Below are positions 54,835 to 64,000 of a stretch of DNA of 64,000 nt, one piece after another. Under the pieces are notes generated by a model that did not search any database, was not told the DNA's origin, and saw only the letters and a list, made by a program, of their open reading frames with translations. The stretch is from NCBI RefSeq assembly GCF_024166365.1, contig NC_064835.1:60864607-60928606 (forward strand). Direction: 5' to 3'. The position numbers were made by a program, and so were the translations under genes. The stretch comes from Elephas maximus indicus (Eukaryota; Chordata; Mammalia; Proboscidea; Elephantidae). Position 1 is the first letter of the stretch. Each line of letters starts with the position of its first letter.

Positions 54835-56120
54835 TTTCTCTTTCTTTACTTCATAGAATGAGAAATTTCAAACAAATACTCAAACAGACTAGTATAACAA
54901 ATTCACCATGGACCCATCACTCAAGTCCAGCGATAACTAACTCATGGCCAATCTTGTTTCTCTTCCTCTCACCTGGTATTATTTTGAAGCAAACCCCAGA
55001 CATAAACGTTGCATTGTTTCATCTGTGCACATTTCATTGTTCATCTCTAAATATAATCATCATATCATTATCGCACCCGTAAACATTACAATAATTCCTT
55101 CATGCCTTCGAATCGTCAGTGTCCAAATTTCCCATTGTCTCATAATTTCTTCTTTGTTTGAATCAGAATCCAAATAAGGTCCACACATTTATTTGGTCAA
55201 TAAATCTTTTTAGTCTCTTTGAATCTGTAGCTTCCCCTTTACTCTATTTCTTTTCAGTGTATTTGTTGAAACAAGGCCATTTGTCCTGTAGAATTTCCCT
55301 CACTTTGGATTTTCCTGATTGCACCCCATGGTGTATGCAGTCCAGCATGTGCCACGGTCCTCTGATTGCCTGTGAATTGGTAGTTAGATTCTAGAGGTTG
55401 ATCAAGGTCAGGTTTGATTTCTTGGCAAGAATACCTCATAGGTGGTGGTTTACTCTTCTATCAGGGGCCACAGAATGTCCACTTATCTCTCTTTTTGTCA
55501 CATTAAGAACAATTTATGCTCGCTGCCGCCCAGACCCATTACCTTATTAGGGTTGCCAAATGGTCATATTCGAATTCTATCTATCATTCTTCTTCGTTCA
55601 TTAGCTGAAATACTTCCATAAAGAGAACTATCCCCTCCTCTACTATTTGGTTACCCTGAGGTATAGTTGGTATACGAAAGGCAGGACAAATGTTTGATTC
55701 TTTCCCTCTATTCACCAGTTTTCAAAATAATGAGTTGGTTCCCTATCATTCTTCAACAGACACCAATTAAGAGACCAATTTTAGCATCATCATAAACTCA
55801 TGATGCTAAACTCATGGATTTGATGATGTTTCAGTCCACTGCAGTTTTATCTTTATTGGTGATCCAATTATCCCATCTTTAGAAAGTGGGACCTCTTCAA
55901 GTTGGCTATTAATTTTTTTTGACTGAACCCTAATTGCCTTTGATCGCTCCCTTGCTACTGGTATTATAAGATGCTCCAGGCTCATCTTGTCCATTTCCTA
56001 TCTCAGGCCTGGACCAGAAAAACTGGGAAATGGTATTTCAAGACCGTAACACGGGTGCTAGGTTGGCCATTGCTACGGGGCTGCTTCAAAACGCATCTCT
56101 TGGTTCTCTCCTCAAAGCTT
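54835..56120 (-). repeat. Old L1 3' UTR (L1M-type) inserted in L2
   Basis: GAATGAGAAATTTCAAACAA, TTTGAAGCAAACCCCAGACA, CCATTTGTCCTGTAGAATTT, TGGCAAGAATACCTCATAGG and AAGATGCTCCAGGCTCATCT in the order known for this L1 3' region. The longest of three copies here. Confidence 0.7.
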
Positions 56121-56124
56121 GCCC

Positions 56125-56807
56125 CTCTCTGCCTCTCTCCCATCTCAGTGGGTGGCAACTCCATCCTTCCAGTCGCTCACATCAAAATCTTAGAGTCAGC
56201 TTTGATCTTGTCTTTCCTTCACACTGCATATCCTTTCTACCAGCAAATCTATTGGCTTTACCTTTAAAACATATCCAGCATCTGGCAGCTTCTTATACTG
56301 ACTCTGCTACCTCTGTGGTCTATCACCTCTCACCTGGTTTATGGCAGTAGCCTCCTAACTGATTTTTCTGTTTCTGGCTAATTCTCTGCAAGGCAGCCAA
56401 TGTGCTCCCTTAAAAACGTCAAAACAACACTTCTTTACTCAAAACCATTCCAATTGTTTCTCATTTCACTTGGAGCAAAGCCTGAAAGTCCCACAGTGGT
56501 TGGTCAGGCCTCATAAGACTGGCTTTCTGCCTTCCTACCTTGCCGCCTCCACTCTCCCCTCTGCTCCCTCTGCCCACCCACACTGGTCTCCTCCCTCTCC
56601 CTCAAACACACTGGGCACGCTCCTGCCTCAGGGCCTTGGCTTGTGCTGTTCTCTCTACCTGGAAAGCTCTTCCCCTACATATCCATCTGGCTCTCCTTCA
56701 TTTCCTAAGGTTTCTGCCCCATCTTGACTTTGTCAGAAAGGCCTGTCTAAAAAAATAAAATAAAGTCCTATCTTAGCTCCCTTGTATAAAATAGTCCTAC
56801 CACCTCA
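56125..56807 (+). repeat. L2 LINE, middle piece
   Basis: GGGTGGCAACTCCATCCTTC, CCTCCTAACTGATTTTTCTG, CTGCCTCAGGGCCTTGGCTT and CTACCTGGAAAGCTCTTCCC are L2 blocks. The RTE follows. Confidence 0.85.
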
Positions 56808-57440
56808 ACATAAAGAAAACAAAAATCCTCACAACTGGACCAATAAGCAACATCATGATAAATGGAGAAAAGATTGAAGTTGTCAAAGATTTCATTTTAC
56901 TTGGATCCACAATCAACATCCATGGAAGCAGCAGTCAAGAAATCAAAAGATGCATTGCATTGGGCAAATCTGCTGTAAAGTGCCTCTTCAAAGTGTTGAA
57001 AAGCAAAGAAGTCACCTTGAAAACTGAGGTGCACCTTGCCCCAGCCATGGTGTTTTCAATTACATCATATGCATATGAAAGCTGCACAATGAATAAGGAA
57101 GACCAAAGGAAAATAGACATCTTCAAATTGTGGTGTTGGCGAAGAATATTGAATAAACCATGGGCTGCCAAAAGAACGAACAAATCTGTCTTGGAAGAAG
57201 TATAACCAGAATGCTCCTTAGAAGCAAGGATGGTGAGACTGCATCTTACATACTTTGGACTTGTTGTTAGGAGGGATCAGTCCCTGGAGAAGGACATCAC
57301 ACTTGGCAAAGTACAAGGTCGGCGGAAAAGAGGAAGACCCTCAACAAGGTGGATTGACACAGTGGCTTCAACAGTTCTGTTGTGCATAGGGTCACTATGA
57401 GTCAGAACCGACTCGACGGCACCTAACAACAACAACAACG
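56808..57440 (+). mobile_element. RTE LINE 3' end inserted in L2
   Basis: Flanked by CCACCTCA target duplications (56800-56807, 57441-57448). It carries the C-terminal end of the RTE reverse transcriptase and the 3' tail GAGTCAGAACCGACTCGACG then (CAA)n. This tail is the one shared with the AfroSINEs. Confidence 0.95.
56855..57205 (+). pseudogene. RTE reverse transcriptase C-terminal fragment
   Basis: A 116-residue open remnant of the RTE/BovB-type reverse transcriptase C-terminus, with conserved FxLLGSTI, SQEIKRCIALGKSA and ELWCWRRIL-like (KLWCWRRILN) motifs. It ends at a stop after LEEV where the family reads on, and the catalytic domain and endonuclease are absent through 5' truncation. 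Not a functional protein. Confidence 0.9.
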
Positions 57441-57665
57441 CCACCTCATACACCATCGTTCTCTACCATCTTACCCTGCTATATTTTTCTTTATAGCCCT
57501 GACCACGTGTAACATAACATGTAGTATGGGTTCCTTCTCTCACTACTAAAAGGCAGGGAGTTTGTCTATTTTGCTGACTGCTGCTTCCCTAGTACTCAAA
57601 ACAGTGGTCTTTGTAATTGTGCAACCAGGGTTTGTTGAATGACTGAACAAATGAGTGAATTAAGA
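57441..57665 (+). repeat. L2 LINE, 3' terminus
   Basis: AAAAGGCAGGGAGTTTGTCT and TTGTTGAATGACTGAACAAA complete the L2 begun at 53961. Confidence 0.85.
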
Positions 57666-58515
57666 CGAGAGACGAGGGTACATCAGGAGGGTAGTTTCCT
57701 GATTATGCAGTTCTAGAGGGCAGAGTGGAAGGGAGGAGAGGAAGAAAGGAATGAAAGATTAGATCAGAGAAAGAAAGTGTGGTGTGACCTGAAGCTGCAG
57801 CAGCCATAGAAGAGAGAAGCCCCCAAAACGGCCTGATGAACGCAGAGGGCCATGTACGGCGAGCTCTCTCACCTGACTCTCAGCTGGGCAGAGGTTGGGC
57901 CTCATGGACAGAAGACTCTGCTCACCCCAGCAGCAGGTTATGGGCATCCATCTTGGGACAGTGAGGGGCCTGGAGGCTTCTGGTTTAGTATTGGGGGTGG
58001 GTGTCAACACCTGCCCTCAGTACATTATAGAGTACTCTCATCCAGCATTTCCTGGGTCAAATGTTCCTCCCTGACCTGCTACAAAAGTATTTCTCATGCA
58101 GTTTACAGACAAGCCTGGACTCAGCATCAAACCATAAGGAAGAAAATGTATTCCAGAGAGTTGGTAGGGACAACAATACAAAGACAAAAGCAACAGTGTG
58201 AAAGGGAGAAAAATAAGCACTTCAGGGGCCTCGAAAGCATCCGTGAAAGGCCTGAGTGCCCAGGCGCATCCTGCTCAGAGTAGACTTTCTCTTCACAGCC
58301 AACCTGATCTCCACTCCCACAACAGCAGCAGGCAAGAGAGCTAAGTGATTGGCTTACAGTACACCTAAACAACAACCATGGGGTTTTTTGTTTGTTTGCT
58401 TTTTGCAGAATGTTCCATGATGCAGACCACTTGCCTCAGGAAGTCTGACCATCTCTTTAGACCATCAGCTCTCTCTAGTGGTAGGCTTGTGTTTCTGAGG
58501 ACATCTATGCAAGAC
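57666..58515. other. Unassigned intergenic sequence
   Basis: A 143-codon plus-strand frame (57852-58283) has no recognised domain. No repeat identified. Confidence 0.4.
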
Positions 58516-58910
58516 GGACACCACCCGTCTGTCAGTTTGTTGTACCGTGGTGCCTTGCATGTTGCTGTGATGTTGGAAGCCATGCCACTGGTATTTCACA
58601 TACCAGTAGGGTCACCCAAGGTGGACAGGTTTCAGTGGAGCTTTCAGACTTAGACAGACTAGGAAGAAAGGCCTGGTGAGCTAATTCTGAAAATGAAAAC
58701 CCTATGGATCACAACAGAATATTGTCTGATACAGTGCTGGAAGATGAAGCCCCCAGGCTGGAAGGTACTCAAAATACACAGTGACCACAACAATGAACTC
58801 AAATATAGCAACGATTACGGGGATAATGTAGGACTGGGCATCATTTTGTTCTGTTGTGCGTGGGGTCGCCATGAGTCAGAGCCAAATTAACTGCAACTAA
58901 CAACAACAAT
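58516..58910 (+). mobile_element. Non-autonomous RTE element (5' leader joined to 3' end)
   Basis: CACCCGTCTGTCAGTTTGTT leader, GGGTCACCCAAGGTGGACAG, AATATTGTCTGATACAGTGC, then the RTE tail GGGTCGCCATGAGTCAGAGC and CAACAACAAT. The most complete copy in the window. Confidence 0.88.
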
Positions 58911-60621
58911 GTGCAGCAAGGGGACCCAGAGGCGCTGGAGGTGACAAAGGAGCCAGGTCCATGTCGACAGAGCCCTGAAGGTGCTCGCTGGACAAGACCC
59001 TCTGCCTGTTCTCCATACACCTCCCGCCCTCACCCCTCACTCCCCAGTGTCTGTCATCTGGAATGGACAAGCCTTCTTAGCAACTTCTCCCCCTTCCTCT
59101 TCCTCTTCCTTTGCCCTCCTCCCTTGAAATATTGTATGTCCCTTAAAAAGCAAAAAGAACACACAGATCATGATTTTAAACTAATCTGCCTGTTTGAGAA
59201 CATCTAGATGAAAATGATGCATCCAGAGCAGCCTCCTGTCTGTAAAGTGAATCCGGCCCAGAGGGGAGTTTCAGGACAAGAGGGATAAGCATGATGCAAA
59301 GGCTGGATGGACCCAGGGGCAGATTATCCAATAGGCAAGGTAAGCATGGTTCTTACCAGACCTTCTATAGTGAACAATTTCACATTATTCCACCACATCA
59401 AAGATTCTGCTTCTAGGTATGGCTGACATGTCTCTCTCCCAAGCCCATAGCACTTTCCTACAGAATCAAAGCCTCTTTTCAAATTTACAATCCCTGACAA
59501 GGACGGATTATCCAGTAAGCAAGGTAAGCACGGGCTTACTTGTACTTACTTACTAATCTGTAACAAACAGTTTCACACGGGTTTCACAACGTCATGGAAC
59601 CCTGCTGAGGTAGCAGTTCCAGAGGTAGCCACATGAGGGCCCTCTGAGGTAAATCTGCTGACAGTGCAGCCTGGGATGGACATTTGTCCAGTGGAGGGCA
59701 GGCCTGCCTCCAGGCCGCTGTCGCCCTCAGCAGAGGCTGGGCCAGCATGTGGTACAAGGAGGGTGGATACCAGAGCCAAGGGCCTGTGCTAGGCTGGGGG
59801 ACACTGGGAGGCGCTCCAGCAGGCCACCTGGGCTCACAAAGCAGTGGCCATCACAATGGGTTGAAGACTAGAGGCCCTTTCTCTGGGGGTTCTGGACTGT
59901 ATCGACTCCCCAGGGGCCCCTGCTCATCCTTCTGGAGGGGACAAGGGCCCCAATAATAACTGATTTGGGACATCTTACCCCTCTGTGAGAGAGAACTTAG
60001 AGCTGGATTTAATTTGTTTTCAGTAATGAGGCATTTCTTGCATCCAAGTGCTGTGAAGCCACTTCATACTGGCTTCATGCATAATGTATGTAAACTTAAT
60101 AATACACATACACGGACATCATTTTCCCAAGATTTTCATTCTGTGGAGCATGGGAAAATGGTCTTAGGGCAGCATCTGGGGCTTAGAAATGCAGAGAAAG
60201 TTGCCAAGGAAGGGGCCACTTGGTCCTGTCAGGAATATAGCCCTGCCCTGAACAAACGTGCAGCTGGCCCGCTGCAGCGGTTCTGGGCCCCCAGGGTGAG
60301 AACACTCAGGGCACAACTGAGAAATCAGATCACAGAAAGGCTCTGAGGCCGAATGCTAAGCCCTCCCCAGACTCCCGGTCAGCAGGCGCTGCAGATGGTG
60401 CTGCCCTTCCCTGCTGCTTATTAAGAAGGAAAACATTTAATAAGACACAGAACACACGTTTGTCTCTCAGGGGATCCGAAGTCTGGGCACCGCCAAGAAT
60501 ACTGAATCTTGTTTTTCCAGCACTGCCATTGGCGTGTTCCCTGCCTGCTTTTCCTGGAAATGGGCTTGCAGCCTAGAGAACAGAGAGCATGATGGGAGAA
60601 AGAAAAGTGCTTCTCACTAAA
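58911..60621. other. Unassigned intergenic sequence
   Basis: Contains a short direct repeat (GATTATCCARTARGCAAGGTA at 59325 and 59506). No gene or assigned repeat. Confidence 0.4.
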
Positions 60622-61022
60622 TGTTGTTCTGTGCTGCAGAGTCAATTCCAACTCATAGCGACTCCATAGGATAGACTAGACTGCCCCATAGGATTTCTTA
60701 GGCTATAATCTTTATTTTACAGGAAGGAGCCCTGGTGGCACAATGGTTAAGAATTCAGCTGCTAACCAAAAGTTTGGTGGTTCAAACTCATCAGCCACTT
60801 CTCAGGAGAAAGATGTGGCAGTCTGCTTCTGTACAGATTACAGCCTTAGAAACCCTACGGGCAGTTCTACTCTGTCCTACAGGGTCGCTGTGAGTCAGAA
60901 TTGACGCGATGGCAATGAGTAGTCTTTATGGAAACAGTTTTCTCCCCAACAACAGCTGGTGGGTTCAAACCGCCAACCTTTCCATTAGCAGCTAAGTGCT
61001 TAACCATTGCACAATCAGGGCT
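60622..61022 (-). mobile_element. AfroSINE (long type) split by another SINE
   Basis: Left part 60622-60716 (tail half) and right part about 60920-61022 (head half, AGCCCTGATTGTGCAATGGT on the minus strand). Together they make one long-type copy, interrupted at its TCTTTAT motif. Confidence 0.93.
60725..60919 (+). mobile_element. AfroSINE (long type) nested in the previous one
   Basis: GGAGCCCTGGTGGCACAATG head to GAATTGACGCGATGGCAATG tail. Host motif TARTCTTTAT occurs on both sides (about 60706 and 60920), as expected for a target duplication. Confidence 0.94.
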
Positions 61023-61515
61023 AAATAAAAGAAGGAAAAAGGCCACAGGAAGGCCATATCAGCTCCTGAAAATGCAGTGAGAAGAGCCTCATTCCTCCCC
61101 CAGGGTGGCTGGGATCACATGCCACCTCGAGGACCAGGTTTGTGAGGTTTCCTGTGATGCTGGTACCTGAGCCTGAACCATGTCCCACAGCCCGAGGACT
61201 TTCAAGTAACCACCCCGGCAGAGGGAGCTTCCAAATCATAGAATATAAATGTTCAAGTTGGGCTGGAGCTTAAATCCCTTCATTTTACAGAGCAGGTCAG
61301 CAGGCCCAGAAAGAGGGGGTGGTGAGTCACCCAATGATCTGTAGTGCCAAACGTCACCCCTCGTCCATACCACTGCTCACACACACCCCAGGGCAGTGGA
61401 TGATGTAAAATCTCTGGCGTTGTTTTCTGGATTAAATTAACATTTCTGCTTATTTACCTTTTCATGGTCAAACATTTCAAAGTGTAGCAAGTAAAAAGAA
61501 GAAAGAAAAAGTCAC
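61023..61515. other. Unassigned sequence with weak MIR similarity
   Basis: TTCATTTTACAGAGCAGGTC near 61280 is MIR-like on the minus strand. Nothing else recognised. Confidence 0.4.
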
Positions 61516-61765
61516 CTGTAACACTGGAACATCACTCAGCCATAAAGAGAAATGAAGTCCTGTTGCCTGCCACAATATGGATGGACCTAGAAAACATTAT
61601 GCTGAGCGAAATAAGTGAGTCGCAAAAGGACAAATGCTGTATGACCTCACTTATATGAAATAAGAAAATATATAGAAGGGGGAGTTTCTGCTTAGGAGGC
61701 TTTGAGTTTATGTTAACAGTGGTGGAATAATTTGGAAAAGAATAACGATACACAACAAATAATTA
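61516..61765 (+). repeat. L1 LINE ORF2 end and 3' UTR start
   Basis: CACTCAGCCATAAAGAGAAA, TGGATGGACCTAGAAAACAT and GCTGAGCGAAATAAGTGAGT are the conserved L1 ORF2 C-terminal codons; decayed copy. Confidence 0.8.
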
Positions 61766-61784
61766 CTTAGCATAAGTATGTCCC

Positions 61785-62050
61785 ATGCAATATTTGGGAC
61801 AAAATCCTGGGTGTCCTGTATTTTATCTGGTAACCAGCCCTACACCCAGGGGATATTTAGCAATGTCTGAAGACATTTTGTCACAACGGGGGAAAGGGGA
61901 CTACGGCGTCTATGGATATAAGCCAAAAAAAAAAAAATGGATATAAGCCAAGTATACTGTTAAACATCCTACAATGCATGGGACAGCCCTTCACACCAAG
62001 CAATTATCCAGCCCAAAATATTAATGGTGCCGAGGTTGAGAAACCCTCCT
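61785..62050 (-). mobile_element. hAT-type DNA element remnant
   Basis: CCCAGGGGATATTTAGCAAT, GTCTGAAGACATTTTGTCAC and CATCCTACAATGCATGGGAC are the reverse complement of a common mammalian hAT-type non-autonomous element. It contains the poly(A) insertion at 61925. Confidence 0.65.
61925..61937 (+). mobile_element. Poly(A)-only insertion with target duplication
   Basis: A13 flanked on both sides by TGGATATAAGCC (61913-61924 and 61938-61949), as expected for a LINE-mediated insertion truncated so far that only the tail remains. Confidence 0.75.
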
Positions 62051-62989
62051 CTACACTCCCAATAACCAACCAGAAAATATAATAAGAACTAAAGATCATG
62101 AAAAGTAGCTATAAACTGAGGATTAACAACAAAGAATTCATAAAACTTCTATAGAGAAAACTTTAAAACTCCAAAAAAAGATTGTATGAATACACAGAGA
62201 GAAAGTCTATGCTCTTGTCAATATGCTAAAAGTCAACTCTACCCTCCAAGTCAGTAAATTCAATGCAACTCTAATTGAAACTTAAGCTGTGTTTTTCAGA
62301 GATTTGATAAACTTACTCTAAAATTTACAAGAGGAATAAAGGGCCATGAATAGCAAAGACAACTGGGGAAAAGAAAAGAGGGAGACTTGCTGGGCTAGAT
62401 ATGAAGGCACACTACAAACCATAATGATAGAAATAGCAGCTATTGGTCCAAGAACAACAAACCAGATCAATGGGACAGAAAGGAGTGCTGAGAAACAGTC
62501 CCTTGAGAACGTAGTATATCTCAGAAAAGGTGAAATAAGGCGGAAAAGGACAGACTAACTCAGTAATGACATGAAGAAAAAGCAAACCGTATCCTGCCTA
62601 ATATTATACAGAAAGGTGGACTCACTGGGGACTTCACACTAACCCTTTAAGGTAAACTCTAAAATTAATAATTAGTGGTCTAAGGGTGAGAAAGGCCAGA
62701 AACACCAGCCATAAAGCAAAAAAGATTGGTGGGTTTGATTGTACCAGAAGGAGAATGTCTAGCCAACAAAGGACACCATGACAAAATTAACGGCTCAGGA
62801 AAAGATACATGCAATGCTTAAAGCCAAAAGGACTACTAAAATATAAGTTATACAAGCAGCTCCAGCAAATCAGCAAGGAGAAGGCAAGAGCCCTGGTTCA
62901 AAAATGGGCAAAGACTAGAACAGGCAATTAACAGAAGGAAATTCTAAAGGCTAAGAAACGCAGGAAGGGATGCTTAAACTCATAGTAAT
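62051..62989 (+). repeat. Probable old L1 ORF2/internal remnant
   Basis: AGTCAACTCTACCCTCCAAG, CAGTAAATTCAATGCAACTC and AGGCACACTACAAACCATAA resemble a decayed L1 ORF2 (loss of most codons). The alignment is weak over most of the stretch. Confidence 0.45.
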
Positions 62990-63200
62990 TGTTGTTGCCG
63001 TTGTTAGTTGCGGCAGAGTTGATTGCCAACTCATGGCAACCCCGTGTGTGCAGAATAAGAACTGCGTACCATAGGGCTTTCAGGGCTGTGACCCTTCAGA
63101 AGAAGATTCCCAGGCCTGTCTCCTGAGTCACCACTGGGTGGGTTCAAACACTGAACTTTCAGCAAGTGGTCGAGCATGTCACTATTTGTGCCCTCAGGAT
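62990..63200 (-). mobile_element. AfroSINE variant, diverged
   Basis: GTTGTTGCCGTTGTTAGTTG tail at left, ATCCTGAGGGCACAAATAGT head on the minus strand. It has the ACCCTTCAGAAGAAGATTCC block of the older variant. Confidence 0.9.
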
Positions 63201-63444
63201 CTTTGAGAAACGTAAGTTAAAACAATAAGATTTCACTTTACACTCAGCAAAGTAACAAAAATTAGAAAGCTAGATAATGCCAGGTGTTGGAGAATTACTG
63301 CTGGTGAGAGTGAGGACTGGGGCAGCCTTTCAGGAGAGTAATCTGATGGCACAGGGTCAAATTAAGTAAATGCACACCCTGTCATCCAGCTATACTGCTC
63401 CTGGAAATATGCCCAGAGAGATTATCACAAAGTTGATTAAGCTG

Positions 63445-64000
63445 ATATCATGGATTGAATTGTGTCCCTCAAAAGATACATTGAGTCATAACCCCTGTAC
63501 CTGTGAATGTGACCCTGTTTGGAGATAGGGTCTTTGAAGATGTTGTCAGTTAGGTTAACATGAGGTTATTCTGGAGTAAGAAAAAAAAAAAAGCTGTTGC
63601 CATCAAGTCAATTTCAACTTATAGTGACCCTATAGAACAGAGCAGAACCGCCCTATAAGATTTCCAAGGAGCAGCTGGTGGATTTGAACTGCTGACTTTT
63701 GGCTAGCAGCCAAGCTCTTAACCACTAGGCTACCATGGCTCCTACCGGAGTAGAGGGGGTCCTAAACCCATATGAGCGGTGTCCTTATATAACAAGACGA
63801 TATACATAAACACAAGGAGACAGAGGAAGGCTTTCATGTCATTGCAATTCCAAGCCAAGGGATACCTGGACCTACCAGGAGCTGGGAGAGAGCCCTGAAA
63901 TAGTTTCTCTCTCAGAGCCCTCAGAAGTAATCAACATGGCCAACACCCTGATCTCATATTCAGCCTTCCGTATTGTGAGACAATAAATTTCTGTTCTCAT
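63445..64000 (+). repeat. MLT1-like MaLR LTR (split by a SINE, runs to window edge)
   Basis: ATCATGGATTGAATTGTGTC, AATGTGACCCTGTTTGGAGA, then after the SINE GGTGTCCTTATATAACAAGA and TGTGAGACAATAAATTTCTG. The right end is cut by the window. Confidence 0.88.
63579..63742 (-). mobile_element. AfroSINE (short type) inside MLT1-like LTR
   Basis: A12 tail at left, GTTGCCATCAAGTCAATTTC, head GGAGCCATGGTAGCCTAGTG on the minus strand. Flanked by YGGAGTA repeats of the host LTR. Confidence 0.95.

Noticed and set aside
57852-58283. 143-codon plus-strand frame
   Set aside because: No recognisable domain or promoter, ordinary intergenic composition.
1-64000. A novel multi-gene biological system
   Set aside because: Only one complete host gene is present and the rest is repeats and unassigned noncoding DNA. 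Nothing supports a gene cluster.

Overview
This is a stretch of mammalian nuclear DNA, almost certainly from an afrotherian and most likely a proboscidean (elephant lineage). The evidence is the repeat content. About three dozen copies of the tRNA-derived AfroSINE family occur, whose tail (reading GTCGACTCGACGGCA.. or its complement) matches the 3' end of RTE LINEs also present here. Afrotherian-type L1 3' ends occur alongside general mammalian repeats (L2, MIR, MaLR LTRs, hAT elements, old L1). There are no operons, ribosome binding sites or CRISPR arrays. Most open reading frames of 60-150 codons are chance frames or transposon remnants.

One protein-coding gene is recognisable: POLE4, the small histone-fold subunit of DNA polymerase epsilon, on the minus strand. 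Its four coding exons (8484-8278, 7713-7629, 6744-6703, 2313-2300) join in frame to 115 codons. All splice sites are canonical, and a poly(A) signal lies at 2008-2003. Its promoter is a CpG island around 8.1-8.95 kb with NRF1-, E2F-, Sp/KLF- and YY1-like motifs.

From about 9 kb to the right edge (55 kb) no gene is recognised. In human, POLE4 lies between HK2 and TACR1, so this desert probably corresponds to the HK2-POLE4 interval (inference). It is built from layered insertions: ancient L2 copies interrupted by MaLR LTRs, old L1 and RTE; an old L1 interrupted by an AfroSINE and an LTR; a 5'-truncated afrotherian L1 (35.3-37.7 kb) with a decayed ORF2; and two truncated L1 copies stacked at one target site (49.0-50.8 kb). 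Retrotransposed host RNAs are also present: an RPL27A processed pseudogene (15.1-15.5 kb) and a U6 snRNA pseudogene (31.9 kb). One small CpG-rich patch in the desert (52.2-52.5 kb) carries a good CTCF-like motif and is the best candidate distal regulatory element.

I found no new multi-gene system. The most interesting material concerns retrotransposition: SINEs with a tRNA-Gly-like head and an RTE tail, RTE copies that join the 5' leader to the 3' end, an insertion consisting only of poly(A), stacked L1 insertions, and a 1.7 kb unidentified block splitting an L2. Repeat family names come from recognition by eye. Boundaries are approximate except where target-site duplications fix them.
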